A stretch of DNA of 55,999 bases from Curtobacterium sp. GC_Cur_3 (lineage in GTDB: Bacteria > Actinomycetota > Actinomycetes > Actinomycetales > Microbacteriaceae), in contig NZ_JALNUI010000027.1 in assembly GCF_026544205.1 (NCBI RefSeq), positions 1-55,999 of the forward strand. The letters run 5' to 3'. Shown piece by piece: positions 34,751 through 42,833 of this stretch. Position numbers and translations under genes: made by a program. The notes under the pieces are model-generated. The model was given only the letters and a program-made list of their open reading frames with translations. It had not been told where the DNA came from and ran no database searches. Position 1 is the stretch's first letter, and each line of letters starts with the position of its first letter.

Positions 34751-35890
34751 TCAGACGGACGCTCCGGTGAACTCGTCGACCGCGGCGACGTGGTCGCTGC
34801 CGACGGCGCCCGCGAGGCGGGCCGCCGCGACGCGCTCGGCGTGGCTCGGCGGGTTGCTCGGGACGTGGGCGGGGCGACCCTCCTCGTTGATCCGCCGGAG
34901 CTCGGGGACGATGTCCTCGGCCAGGACGTCGATCTGCTCGAGCACCGTCTTGAGCGGCAGCCCGGCGTGGTCGATGAGGAAGAGCTGGCGCTGGTAGTGG
35001 CCGACGTGGTCCTGCATCGCGGCGTACCGGTCGATGACCTGCTGGGGCGAGCCCACGGTGAGCGGGGTCTGGGCGGTGAAGTCCTCCATGGAGGGGCCGT
35101 GCCCGTAGACCGGGGCGTTGTCGAAGTACGGGCGGAACTCGTTGACCGCGTCCTGCGAGTTCTTCCGCGCGAAGAACTGGCCGCCGAGCCCGACGATGGC
35201 CTGGTCGGCGCTGCCGTGGCCGTGGTGCTCGAAGCGCTGGCGGTACAGGCCGACCATCTGCTCGGTGTGCTGGATCGGCCAGAAGATGTTGTTGTGGAAG
35301 AAGCCGTCACCGTAGTACGCGGCCTGCTCGGCGATCTCCGGCGTGCGGATGGAGCCATGCCAGACGAACGGTGCGACGCCGTCGAGCGGGCGCGGGGTCG
35401 AGGTGAAGCCCTGCAGCGGCGTGCGGAACCGGCCCTGCCAGTTCACGACGTCGTTCTCCCAGAGCTGGCGGACGAGCGCGTAGTTCTCGATCGCCAGGTT
35501 GACGCCCTGCCGGATGTCCTGCCCGAACCACGGGTAGACCGGGCCGGTGTTGCCGCGGCCCATCATCAGGTCCATGCGGCCGTCGGAGATGACCTGGAGC
35601 ATCGCGTACTCCTCGGCGATGCGGACCGGGTCGTTCGTCGTGATGAGGGTCGTGCTCGTGGAGAGCGTTATGTGCTTCGTGCGCCCGGCCAGGTAGCCGA
35701 GCATCGTCGTCGGGCTCGAGGCCACGAACGGCGGGTTGTGGTGCTCCCCCGTTGCGAAGACGTCGAGGCCGGCCTGGTCGGCGTGCTCCGCGATCGTCAT
35801 GATGTCGCGGACGCGCTGCGTGTCGTCCGGGGTGGTCCCCGTGGTGGGGTCGGTGGTGACGTCACTGACCGTGAAGATCCCGAACTGCAT
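34751..35890 (-). CDS. LLM-class flavin-dependent oxidoreductase, CE1758 family
   Basis: A 379-aa luciferase-like monooxygenase. The N-terminus MQFGIFTVSDVTTDPTTG and the segments GLDVFATGEHHNPPFVASSP (about 41-60), ITLSTSTTLITTNDPVRIAE, RMDLMMGRGNTGPVYPWFGQD and PFVWHGSIRTPEIAEQAAYY are hallmarks of the CE1758 group. It uses FMNH2 and O2 to oxidise an unknown organic substrate. ATG 35890 follows GGAAGG at about 10 nt; the open frame extends 18 codons further, but through the operator. A perfect inverted repeat overlaps its upstream region. Confidence 0.92.
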   Translation of the reverse strand: MQFGIFTVSDVTTDPTTGTTPDDTQRVRDIMTIAEHADQAGLDVFATGEHHNPPFVASSPTTMLGYLAGRTKHITLSTSTTLITTNDPVRIAEEYAMLQVISDGRMDLMMGRGNTGPVYPWFGQDIRQGVNLAIENYALVRQLWENDVVNWQGRFRTPLQGFTSTPRPLDGVAPFVWHGSIRTPEIAEQAAYYGDGFFHNNIFWPIQHTEQMVGLYRQRFEHHGHGSADQAIVGLGGQFFARKNSQDAVNEFRPYFDNAPVYGHGPSMEDFTAQTPLTVGSPQQVIDRYAAMQDHVGHYQRQLFLIDHAGLPLKTVLEQIDVLAEDIVPELRRINEEGRPAHVPSNPPSHAERVAAARLAGAVGSDHVAAVDEFTGASV

Positions 35891-35912
35891 GATGCGCCTG
35901 CCTTCCACAAGG

Positions 35913-35930
35913 TCGATGCGTTTGCATCGA
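35913..35930. promoter_or_regulatory. Inverted-repeat operator upstream of the LLM oxidoreductase
   Basis: TCGATGC-GTTT-GCATCGA is a perfect 7-bp inverted repeat 23 bp upstream of the ATG. No regulator gene is adjacent, so the binding protein is encoded elsewhere. Confidence 0.65.
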
Positions 35931-35978
35931 ACTGATGGGTACAACGTACTGCACGCGGGGACATTCCCGCTCGCGGCC

Positions 35979-36036
35979 GCGTCGGCGCGGTCCGGTCCTG
36001 CTGGCGCGTCGGCGCGGTCCGGTGCTGGCGCGTCGG
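35979..36036. repeat. Short tandem repeat at the 3' end of the PAP2 gene
   Basis: GCGTCGGCGCGGTCCGGT occurs at 35979 and 36006 (27-bp period), followed by a third partial GCGTCGG at 36030, directly after the PAP2 stop at 36038. Confidence 0.65.
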
Positions 36037-36037
36037 C

Positions 36038-36946
36038 TCAGCGGCTGGCGGGCGGACCCGTCGGGTCCGTCGTCGGCGCCGCGTGGTGCAGCCCGTCCGC
36101 CAGCCACACCACCGTGGCCGTGAGCAGCACGCTCGCCGAGGACGCCATCCGCCCCGCGACGAGCATCGCGTCGTGGTCGCCGGAGGGGTCGGTCAGCGCC
36201 ACCACGACCGCCGCCGCACCGACCGCGAGCGTCACCCCCGTCGCGATGAGGAGCAGCGCCGTCACGACCTTGCGCGGTCCCCGGCGTCCGTCGCGGTCGC
36301 CACGGACGCCCAGGTCGACCCTCGGTCCGAGCCACCGGACGAGCCCGAGCCAGAACAGCGCCACCGCGCAGGCGCCGATGATGTCGCTCACCCGGTGCCA
36401 CCCGTAGACCACGGTCTGGTTCGCGACGAACACGGCGTAGACGGTGCCGACGACGAGCACCAGCGGGCGGAAGCGCCGGGGCGTGACCATCATCACCGCG
36501 AACAGCGCCGCCATCGCGATGGTCGCGTGTCCGGAGGGGAACGAGTTCGGCGTCGTCGACTGAGCGATCTCCGGGCGCACGGCGATACTCTTGAACACGG
36601 TCGATGTGCCCGCCGAGGCGAGCACGACGACCCCCGCCGCCAGACCGACGGCGAGCCGCCTCCGTGCGAACGCGACGGCGGCGATCACGACCACGAGCAG
36701 CAGGATCACGGGGACCGAGATCACGTTGAGCGCGGTGTCCGACCCGAACAGGTCGGTCTCGCGAACACCGCCGAGCGCCGAGTCCTCCACCCGCTGCCCG
36801 AGCGGCGTCAGCACGGCGACCGCGTAGACGAGAGGCACGATCACGAACCCCAGAGCCGCGAGCACACCCCACCGGAGCCGTCGCGACACACTCGGCCCCC
36901 GAGCGTCGCGCGACCCCGGCACGTCGCGCTCGGGTGTCCGGGTCAC
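36038..36946 (-). CDS. PAP2-family phosphatase
   Basis: A 302-aa membrane protein. It has one N-terminal helix, then a PAP2 core with VFKSIAVRP (motif 1), NSFPSGHATIAM (motif 2, catalytic His) and VVYGWHRVSDIIGA (motif 3, HxxxD), and several more helices. It probably dephosphorylates a lipid phosphate such as undecaprenyl pyrophosphate or phosphatidate at the membrane. GTG 36946 is chosen because a perfect AGGAGG sits 9 nt upstream; ATG 36955 touches the same Shine-Dalgarno sequence with no spacing and is unlikely. Confidence 0.88.
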   Translation of the reverse strand: MTRTPERDVPGSRDARGPSVSRRLRWGVLAALGFVIVPLVYAVAVLTPLGQRVEDSALGGVRETDLFGSDTALNVISVPVILLLVVVIAAVAFARRRLAVGLAAGVVVLASAGTSTVFKSIAVRPEIAQSTTPNSFPSGHATIAMAALFAVMMVTPRRFRPLVLVVGTVYAVFVANQTVVYGWHRVSDIIGACAVALFWLGLVRWLGPRVDLGVRGDRDGRRGPRKVVTALLLIATGVTLAVGAAAVVVALTDPSGDHDAMLVAGRMASSASVLLTATVVWLADGLHHAAPTTDPTGPPASR

Positions 36947-37036
36947 GGGGATCATCCTCCTCGGGGTGGTCGTCGCCGGTGTCGTGGCACGCCTCCTCGG
37001 CCTGCTCCGATTCGGTCGGTCGGGGTCGGACACGAT

Positions 37037-37140
37037 ACCGTTGGAGGGCCGGTCGAACCCTGGGAACCAGGGCGCGGTCGGCGGGTTCCGCCAGGCTGAC
37101 GCTCCTGCGCGGACGCCCCGGCAGGGTGACGTTCCTGCAC
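37037..37140 (+). promoter_or_regulatory. Structured leader and candidate promoter of the DUF4383 gene
   Basis: A candidate -10 (TACCGT at about 37037) is followed by two short hairpins (CCCTGG-GAA-CCAGGG at 37058-37072; GGCGG-GTT-CCGCC at 37080-37092) and a 29-bp-period direct repeat (CAGGCTGACGCTCCTGC at 37093 and CAGGGTGACGTTCCTGC at 37122) before the GTG at 37191. The leader would be about 140 nt. No known riboswitch is recognised. Confidence 0.45.
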
Positions 37141-37190
37141 GGGCGGCAAGCGCCACGACGACCATCGTGGCACCAGACGAGGAGACCGAC

Positions 37191-37637
37191 GTGGCCATCA
37201 AGGAACCGAGCATCATCGCTTCGCCGAACCGTGCGCTCGCGCTGACGGCCGGCACCGTCCTGACCATCTGGGGCATCCTCGGCTTCTTCTTCGCCCACGA
37301 GCGCGGTCACGCCTTCTTCGGTGACGTCGGCGGCCTGCTGTGGAACGCCTTCCAGGTGAACCCGGCGCTCGGTGCGGTCTGGACCCTGCTGGCCTTCGCG
37401 CTCTTCATCGTCGGGCTCGGCAACACGATCGGTTCGCGCAACGTGAACCTGCTCGTGGGCATCGTGCTCGTGGTCCTGGCGGTGTACGGCTTCGTGTTCT
37501 CGAGCACGTCGGCCAACGTCTTCGCGCTGAACACCCCCGACAACGTCTTCAACGCCATCGTCGGCGTCGTCCTGGTGCTCACCGCACTCGGTGCCGACAA
37601 GCAGAACATCAGCGCGCTGCGGGCTGCCCAGGGCTGA
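37191..37637 (+). CDS. DUF4383 domain membrane protein
   Basis: A 148-aa protein with four membrane helices (about residues 16-36, 55-76, 83-100 and 117-135) and the DUF4383 pattern SPNRALALTAGTVLTIWGIL near the start. GTG 37191 follows GAGGAGACC. Such proteins are common in actinobacteria and of unknown function. A 15-bp stem terminator follows 13 bp after the stop. It starts 245 bp from the divergent PAP2 gene. Confidence 0.85.
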   Translation: MAIKEPSIIASPNRALALTAGTVLTIWGILGFFFAHERGHAFFGDVGGLLWNAFQVNPALGAVWTLLAFALFIVGLGNTIGSRNVNLLVGIVLVVLAVYGFVFSSTSANVFALNTPDNVFNAIVGVVLVLTALGADKQNISALRAAQG

Positions 37638-37650
37638 GGCACGCTGCGTC

Positions 37651-37684
37651 CGACGCCCGTCTGCCGTCCGGCAGGCGGGCGTCG
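37651..37684 (+). terminator. Terminator after the DUF4383 gene
   Basis: Arms CGACGCCCGTCTGCC and GGCAGGCGGGCGTCG give a 15-bp stem with one G-T pair and a GTCC tetraloop. Confidence 0.85.
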
Positions 37685-37714
37685 TCGTGTGTGGGGCGGG
37701 TGGCGGGTGGCACT

Positions 37715-38100
37715 CCCGACTCGGAGCGACAAGGTCGCTGTCGTACGACCTCGACGTTGTCCCGTGGGCCGCAGGCGTCCGCTCCGCACGCGCCCGCCCG
37801 ACTCGGAACGACACCATCGCTGTCGTAGGACCTCGACGTTGTCCCGTGGGCCGCAGGCGTCCGCTCCGCACGCGCCCGCCCGACTCGGAACGACACCATC
37901 GCTGTCGTACGACCTCGAGTTTGTCGCGCGGGCCGCAGGCGTCCGCTCCACACACCCATGCCCGACTCGGAACGACACCATCGCTGTCGTACGACCTCGA
38001 CGTTGTCGCGCGGGCCGCAGGCGTCCGCTCCACACACCCATGCCCGACTCGGAACGACACCGTCGCTGTCGTACGACCTCGACGATGTCGGAACATGCGC
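37715..38100. repeat. Array of five tandem 82-bp repeats
   Basis: Units begin at 37715, 37797, 37879, 37961 and 38043 with an exact 82-bp period, each starting CCCGACTCGGA; the last is truncated after about 58 bp. Units 1-2 share one 3' half (CCGCACGCGCCCG) and units 3-5 or 3-4 another (CCACACACCCATG). Each carries a hairpin ACGACA-7 nt-TGTCGT that runs into the palindrome GTCGTACGAC (changed in unit 2). Long open frames exist on both strands, but 82 is not a multiple of 3, so they read each unit in a different frame and are not genes. Confidence 0.95.
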
Positions 38101-38123
38101 ACGCACACGCCGACACCGCGCCC

Positions 38124-38230
38124 GTCGAACGACTCGTGCGGCGTCGGACCATGCCCACGCACCAGATCCGTCCACATGATCCGACACGACGGACGTCGAA
38201 CGACACGTGCCGTGTCGCACGATGCGGACG
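38124..38230. repeat. Degenerate repeat pair continuing the 82-bp array
   Basis: GTCGAACGACTCGTGC (38124) and GTCGAACGACACGTGC (38195) start two related about 30-bp units 71 bp apart. The second contains a perfect 7-bp hairpin, CGACACG-TGC-CGTGTCG (38201-38217). The CGAC/GTCG-rich composition links it to the array. No gene is visible between 37638 and 38320. Confidence 0.7.
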
Positions 38231-38255
38231 CACGCTGCGGGCCGTGGGGCCGACC

Positions 38256-38310
38256 ACCCACCGGACGGGAGGCTCGGTGCCAGGCCGCCACGGGCCTCCT
38301 GGCCGGTGGG
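38256..38310. repeat. Dispersed palindrome, copy 3 (degenerate)
   Basis: The left arm CCACCGGACGGGAGGCTCGG pairs with a right arm around GGGCCTCCTGGCCGGTGGG, with several mismatches. It lies 11 bp after the helicase stop at 38321 on the minus strand and probably ends that transcript. Confidence 0.7.
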
Positions 38311-38320
38311 CGGTGGCGGA

Positions 38321-39622
38321 TCAGGCGTCGGGCTTGGGGGCCTCGAGCTGGGTGGCGACGATGCGGGGTGCCTCGGACATGAAGCGTCGGACGTCGAGGT
38401 CCACGATGATGTCCGACGGGCGCAACGGCCGCGACAGGAAGAGCCCGTCGAGCGAGGTCAGCCGCGAGAGCGCGACGTAGGTCTGCCCGGCGCTGAACAC
38501 CCGGTTGCCGAGGTCGATCATCGCCCGGTCGTAGGTGCTGCCCTGCGACTTGTGGATCGTCACGGCCCAGGCCAGACGCAGGGGGAACTGCTGGAACTCC
38601 CCGATGGTGTCCTTCTTGAGCTCCTTCTTGTCGGCGTCGTAGGAGTACTTGAACTTCTCCCACACCGAGGGCTGGACCTCGAAGGACTCCCCGTCGACGT
38701 CGACCCAGACGGTGTCGCGGATGGTCTGCACGACACCGAGTGTGCCGTTCACCCAGCGCTGGTCCGGGTCGTTGCGGAGGAACATCACGTGGGCGCCGGG
38801 CTTGAGCTCGAGGGCCTCGTCCGCGGGGAAGTTCCGCCCGCCGAAGTCGCCGTTGACGTCGGCCTTGGCGGTCTTCGTCTTGCCGGGGAGCCGCTCGAGT
38901 GCCGCCTTGTTGATCTTCGCGACGGTGTCGTTCCGCGTCGCCAGGGTGATGGCGTCGTCGGGCGCCGGGCGCGCGCCGGCCTCGTTCAGCTGGTTGGCGA
39001 TGTCCGCGGTCACCCGGCCGTGGCGGACCGCGGTGAGCATCGCGGCGAAGGCGTCGTCACGCTGGCGGTGCACGGTCGCGAGCTCGATGATGTGGAGCTC
39101 GGCCTCGAGCCAGACGCGGGCGTCGAAGAACCACAGCGACCGGTAGTGGTCGGTGAAGTAGGCGCGCTCGTCGGCGTCGCCCGGTACCGGCGGCAGCTGG
39201 TACGGATCGCCGAACATGACGACCTGGACACCGCCGAAGGCCTCGAACTGGCGCCCGCGGGCCTTCCGCAACGAGCGGTCGATGGCGTCGAGCAGGTCGG
39301 CGTTGACCATCGAGACCTCGTCGATCACCAGGGTGTCCATGGTGTTCAGGAGCTTGCGGGTCTCCGGGCCCTGGCGGAGGTCGGCGTCGGCGATGAGGCC
39401 GATCGGCAGCCGGAAGAGCGAGTGGATGGTCTGACCGCCGACGTTGAGCGCGGCGACGCCCGTCGGGGCGCAGATGACGACCTGCTTGTCGGTGTTCCAG
39501 GCCAGGTGGTTGAGCAGCGTCGACTTGCCCGTCCCCGCGCGGCCGGTGATGAAGACGTGGTCGCGGGTGGACTCGATGTACTCGAAGACCGCGCGCTGTT
39601 CGGCGCTGAGTTCCACGCTCAT
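38321..39622 (-). CDS. PIF1/RecD2-like superfamily 1B DNA helicase
   Basis: A 433-aa ATPase. Walker A GRAGTGKST (residues 27-35), VVICAPTGVAALNVGGQTIH motif (about 48-67), Walker B TLVIDEVSM (about 96-104), FGDPYQLPPV (about 137-146) with the GDxxQLPPV motif III of PIF1/RecD, then AVTIHKSQGSTYDRAM (about 360-375) and TYVALSRLTSL. These are in the order expected of a 5'-3' helicase. It is compact, lacking long N- or C-terminal extensions. Its ATG overlaps the stop of the upstream CopD-CtaG gene by 4 nt. Confidence 0.92.
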   Translation of the reverse strand: MSVELSAEQRAVFEYIESTRDHVFITGRAGTGKSTLLNHLAWNTDKQVVICAPTGVAALNVGGQTIHSLFRLPIGLIADADLRQGPETRKLLNTMDTLVIDEVSMVNADLLDAIDRSLRKARGRQFEAFGGVQVVMFGDPYQLPPVPGDADERAYFTDHYRSLWFFDARVWLEAELHIIELATVHRQRDDAFAAMLTAVRHGRVTADIANQLNEAGARPAPDDAITLATRNDTVAKINKAALERLPGKTKTAKADVNGDFGGRNFPADEALELKPGAHVMFLRNDPDQRWVNGTLGVVQTIRDTVWVDVDGESFEVQPSVWEKFKYSYDADKKELKKDTIGEFQQFPLRLAWAVTIHKSQGSTYDRAMIDLGNRVFSAGQTYVALSRLTSLDGLFLSRPLRPSDIIVDLDVRRFMSEAPRIVATQLEAPKPDA

Positions 39623-41613
39623 CGGGGGGCCGCCCCGTCGTGCGGCACATCGGGGTCGCGAGTGGGCGGCGCAGGGACGGCGAACGGGTCAGAGACGGCG
39701 ACCGGGTCAGAGACGGCTACGGGTGCGGTCGTCGTACCGCGCCGGACCTGCACGAACCCGATGACGAGCACGGCGACGACCAGCAGCACGCCGGCCACGA
39801 CGAGCACCACGCCCGCTCGTGCCTGGTCGACCAGCGGGTCCGGCCCCCACGTGCGACCCATCGCGCCGAACCACGACGCCTGCAGCAGCCCGAGCGGCCC
39901 CTGCATCGCGATGCCGAGCGACACCGTGCCGGCAGCGACCACCACGGCGCCGACGGCCCGCACCAGGAACGCCGGCACCGACGCCCGACGGGCCCCGGCG
40001 GCGACCGGGGTGAACAGCGTCGGCAGGGCGAGCAGTCCGACCAGCAGGAAGACGACGTCGATGACCGTCCGGCCGATCGGGTCACCGGTGGACCACCGCA
40101 CGGCCTGCGTGCCGTAGAAGCCCCACCAGACGGCGGCCAGCAGCACGAACGCCGGGAAGGGCTGCACGAGGTAGCGCACGGCGGCGTTGTCGACGAGCAC
40201 GCCGGTCCACTCGCGGACGCCGGTGCTGTCGTCGTCGCGGGGCAGGACCGCGGCGCGGATGAGCTGCACGGGCGCGGCCGCCCACACCAGCGCCGGGACG
40301 ACGAGGCCGAGCAGCACGTGTGCGCCGACGTTCGCGGAGATGAGGAAGCGGTCGTACTCGTGGACGGAGCCGGAGGTGGCGACGACGAGGGTGACGACGG
40401 CGATCACCGCGGCGACGGAGCGGCGTCCGGGCCAGGACATCCCGCGTCGGCGGAGTCGGACGACCCCCGCGGCGTACGTCGCCGCGATGAGCACGGCGGC
40501 CATGAGCCAGAACAGGTCGACGTTCCAGTGGGTGAGCCACCCCCAGGCGCCGGGGGCGTGCGGCAACGGGTCGTCGGTGAGGAGCTCGGCGGGCGACGGG
40601 TCCGCCGTCTTGCTCGGAGCGATCTGGGAGACGGGCGGTGCCGTCCGGCCGAGCGCGGCGGCGAACCCGGAGGCGACGCCCATCACCGCGAGCTCCAGCA
40701 CGATGAGCGTCCAGAACGGGCGGTGCCGTGCGGGTGTCGCGGCGAGGGCGATCACGGTGCGACGGCGCTGCACGGCCCCGAGGACGCCGAGCGCCACGAT
40801 CGCCCCGATCTTCACCAGGATGAGCACGCCGTACGGGCTGAACAGGTTCGACAGCGCACCGACGCGGATCTGCGCCGACGCCACCCCGGAGACGGCGACG
40901 AGCACGAAGCACCCGAGCGCGATGCTGGAGTACCGCCCGACGACGGCGGCCAGACGGTCCTGGGACACGACCCCGCGGATCAGCACGAGCATGACGATCC
41001 CGCCGACCCAGAGCGCGGCGCCGACGAGGTGCAAGCCGAGCGCGGTGACGGCGGCGTCGTGGCTGGCGGTCCCCGCTGCGTGGCCCTGCTGCGCGAGCGG
41101 GACCAGGCCGATCATCGCGACGCCCGCGGTCAGTGCGACCATGCCGCGCGAGCGCACGGCGAAGCAGAGCACCGTGACGGCTGCCGCGACGAGCACCGTG
41201 ACGAGCCACGCGAGGCCGAGGTCCGTCCCGGTGAGGAAGACGCCCATCGACTGGCCGAACTGGTCGTCGAGGCTGACCCGGGACCCGGCGACGCTCAGGA
41301 AGGTCAGGAAGGTCGTGATGGCCGACACGACCGTCCAGACGCCGGCGGCGGCCGCGGCGACGTCGATCGCGCGGTTCCACTCCGGGGCCGTCTGCGAGAG
41401 CCCGACGGTCGCGAGGGCGAGACCGCCGATCGCCGCCGCTGCCGCCAGGTCGACGACGACCCGGGCGATCGGGAGTCCGAACCGGACGACGGGGCCCGGG
41501 TCGGCGATGAGCGCGGGGTCCGCTCCCCCACCGATGACGAGGGCGACCAGGACGGACACGAACGCGACGAGCACCAGCACGGCTGGGCCGCTGATGCGCG
41601 CGATCCGGTTCAC
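39619..41613 (-). CDS. CopD-CtaG fusion membrane protein, paralogue 2
   Basis: A 664-aa polytopic protein with the same architecture as 5031-7076: a CopD-type half (about residues 1-320; HLVGAALWVGGIVMLVLI and YSSIALGCFVLVAVSGVASA) and a CtaG-type half (about 355-640; RFLISANVGAHVLLGLVVPA). It differs clearly in sequence, and the His-rich CtaG segment HMIQHML is replaced by ANVGAHVLLG, so fewer candidate metal ligands are visible. Its stop overlaps the helicase ATG by 4 nt. The role is probably copper handling at the membrane. It is an old paralogue, not a recent duplicate. Confidence 0.85.
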   Translation of the reverse strand: MNRIARISGPAVLVLVAFVSVLVALVIGGGADPALIADPGPVVRFGLPIARVVVDLAAAAAIGGLALATVGLSQTAPEWNRAIDVAAAAAGVWTVVSAITTFLTFLSVAGSRVSLDDQFGQSMGVFLTGTDLGLAWLVTVLVAAAVTVLCFAVRSRGMVALTAGVAMIGLVPLAQQGHAAGTASHDAAVTALGLHLVGAALWVGGIVMLVLIRGVVSQDRLAAVVGRYSSIALGCFVLVAVSGVASAQIRVGALSNLFSPYGVLILVKIGAIVALGVLGAVQRRRTVIALAATPARHRPFWTLIVLELAVMGVASGFAAALGRTAPPVSQIAPSKTADPSPAELLTDDPLPHAPGAWGWLTHWNVDLFWLMAAVLIAATYAAGVVRLRRRGMSWPGRRSVAAVIAVVTLVVATSGSVHEYDRFLISANVGAHVLLGLVVPALVWAAAPVQLIRAAVLPRDDDSTGVREWTGVLVDNAAVRYLVQPFPAFVLLAAVWWGFYGTQAVRWSTGDPIGRTVIDVVFLLVGLLALPTLFTPVAAGARRASVPAFLVRAVGAVVVAAGTVSLGIAMQGPLGLLQASWFGAMGRTWGPDPLVDQARAGVVLVVAGVLLVVAVLVIGFVQVRRGTTTAPVAVSDPVAVSDPFAVPAPPTRDPDVPHDGAAPR

Positions 41614-41689
41614 CCGTCAAGCCTAGGCGGTGCCCACCCCGGACAGCACCGGCGACGGCCGACCTGTGGAGAGCGCACCCGCCCCCGCG

Positions 41690-41759
41690 AACGACGACGG
41701 GGACGACCGAAGCCGTCCCCGCCAACGACGACGGGGACGACCGAAGCCGTCCCCGTCGT
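41690..41759 (-). terminator. Duplicated terminator of the HU gene
   Basis: A 31-bp sequence (AACGACGACGGGGACGACCG onward) occurs identically at 41690-41720 and 41724-41754. The HU-proximal copy forms a perfect 12-bp stem (41728-41739 with 41748-41759; ACGACGGGGACG/CGTCCCCGTCGT) 13 bp after the HU stop. The distal copy repeats most of the stem. Confidence 0.8.
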
Positions 41760-41772
41760 GCGTCGAACAGTC

Positions 41773-42060
41773 CTACTTGACCGCAGCCTTGAGCTTCGAG
41801 CCGGCGCTGACCTTGACCGAGTCGCTCGCGGCGATCTCGATGGCGTCACCCGTCTGCGGGTTGCGGCCGGTGCGGGCGGCACGGTGCGTCTTCTCGAAGG
41901 CGATCCAACCGGGGATCGTGACCTTCGTGCCGTCGGCGACGGAGCCCGAGACGACGCTGAAGAGCGCGTCGACGACGCCGTTGACGGTGGCCTGGCTCTG
42001 GCCGGACTCGGCGGCGACAGCAGCGACGAGCTCGGTGCGGTTCAGTGACTTGTCAGCCAT
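41773..42060 (-). CDS. hup: HU-family nucleoid DNA-binding protein
   Basis: A 95-aa HU protein without the long Lys/Ala-rich tail of mycobacterial HupB. It starts MADKSLNRTELVAAVA and has the DNA-binding arm region KVTIPGWIAFEKTHRAARTGRNPQTG (about residues 46-71; the RNPQTG tip is intact) and ends SVKVSAGSKLKAAVK. It bends and compacts DNA. GAGGAGGAC precedes the ATG at good spacing. Confidence 0.95.
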   Translation of the reverse strand: MADKSLNRTELVAAVAAESGQSQATVNGVVDALFSVVSGSVADGTKVTIPGWIAFEKTHRAARTGRNPQTGDAIEIAASDSVKVSAGSKLKAAVK

Positions 42061-42306
42061 TGGGTGTCCTCCTCGGACTTCTTGCGTATCGGTCGGACGC
42101 ACGAGGCGCCCGGTGCCCTTGGCGGTTGCCCCGGGGCTTCGGACCAGCGGGCCGAGGGCCCGGCGGAACCGGAGTTGAACCTACCAGCCGGGTGCAGTGA
42201 TTCCTGCCGACTCGCCCGGATTTCCGGGCTTGTCGAGGGTCTGGAGCGACAGAAGTGGCCAATGTGACGACCTTGTCCCCCGAATGCAACGAACACGAAC
42301 GCAGCG

Positions 42307-42340
42307 AACGCCCCGCCACCGGTGAGGGTGACGGGGCGTT
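42307..42340 (-). terminator. Terminator of the rpmB-rpmG-rpsN operon
   Basis: Arms AACGCCCCGCCACC and GGTGACGGGGCGTT form a 14-bp stem with one mismatch around a 6-nt loop, 15 bp after the rpsN stop on the minus strand. Confidence 0.8.
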
Positions 42341-42354
42341 CGGGGAGTGCGTGC

Positions 42355-42660
42355 TTACCAGGAGCTCTTCGTGATGCCCGGCAGCTCGCCACGGTGCGCC
42401 ATGTCGCGGAAGCGGACACGGCTGATGCCGAACTGCGTCAGGTGGCCACGGGGGCGACCGTCGATGGCGTCGCGGTTGCGGTAGCGCACCGGCGATGCGT
42501 CGCGGGGGAGCTTCTGCAGCCCCACGCGGGCGGCCTCACGCGACTCGTCCGTGCCGTTCGGGTCCACGAGGGCCTTCTTCAGCTCGAGACGACGCTCGGC
42601 GTAGCGCGCGATGATGTCTGCACGCTGGTTGTTCTTCGCGATCATGCTCTTCTTCGCCAT
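42355..42660 (-). CDS. rpsN: 30S ribosomal protein S14, zinc-free (C-) form
   Basis: A 101-aa S14. It matches the long, cysteine-free S14 class ([20 protein letters not shown], then [50 protein letters not shown]) rather than the 61-aa zinc-ribbon form; no CXXC pair is present. It is the last gene of the L28-L33-S14 operon, starting 2 nt after the L33 stop. Such C- forms replace zinc-binding ones when zinc is scarce. Whether a C+ S14 exists elsewhere cannot be seen. Confidence 0.96.
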   Translation of the reverse strand: MAKKSMIAKNNQRADIIARYAERRLELKKALVDPNGTDESREAARVGLQKLPRDASPVRYRNRDAIDGRPRGHLTQFGISRVRFRDMAHRGELPGITKSSW

Positions 42661-42662
42661 GC

Positions 42663-42833
42663 TTAGCGCTCCTCACGGAAGTCGACGTGCTTGCGGACCA
42701 CCGGGTCGTACTTCTTCAGCACGAGACGGTCCGGGTTGTTGCGACGGTTCTTCTTGGTCACGTAGGTGAAACCAGTGCCCGCCGTCGAGCGGAGCTTGAT
42801 GATCGGACGGACGTCCTGACCCTTCTTCGCCAT
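42663..42833 (-). CDS. rpmG: 50S ribosomal protein L33, zinc-free (C-) form
   Basis: A 56-aa protein: [19 protein letters not shown], then [20 protein letters not shown] and ending HVDFREER. The Cys pairs of zinc-type L33 are absent. Its ATG overlaps the L28 stop by one base (TGATG), so translation is coupled. It is an assembly component of the large subunit. Confidence 0.95.
   Translation of the reverse strand: MAKKGQDVRPIIKLRSTAGTGFTYVTKKNRRNNPDRLVLKKYDPVVRKHVDFREER

Noticed and set aside
34012..35358. Long Arg/Ser-rich reading frame on the minus strand across the LLM gene
   Set aside because: A composition artefact of GC-rich coding DNA, overlapping two well-supported genes in other frames.
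36947..36955. ATG start of the PAP2 gene
   Set aside because: The AGGAGG Shine-Dalgarno sequence touches this ATG directly; the GTG nine bases further fits ribosome spacing.
37715..38100. CRISPR array
   Set aside because: The 82-bp repeats are contiguous with no unique spacers between them, and no cas genes are present.
37307..38257. Long open frames on both strands across the 82-bp array
   Set aside because: The 82-bp period shifts frame at each unit, several frames are open on both strands at once because the DNA lacks stop-codon composition, and no Shine-Dalgarno sequence or recognisable domain is present.
42663..42833. Gap between L28 and S14 genes
   Set aside because: Not a gap: the region encodes the 56-aa L33, too short for a simple length cut-off.
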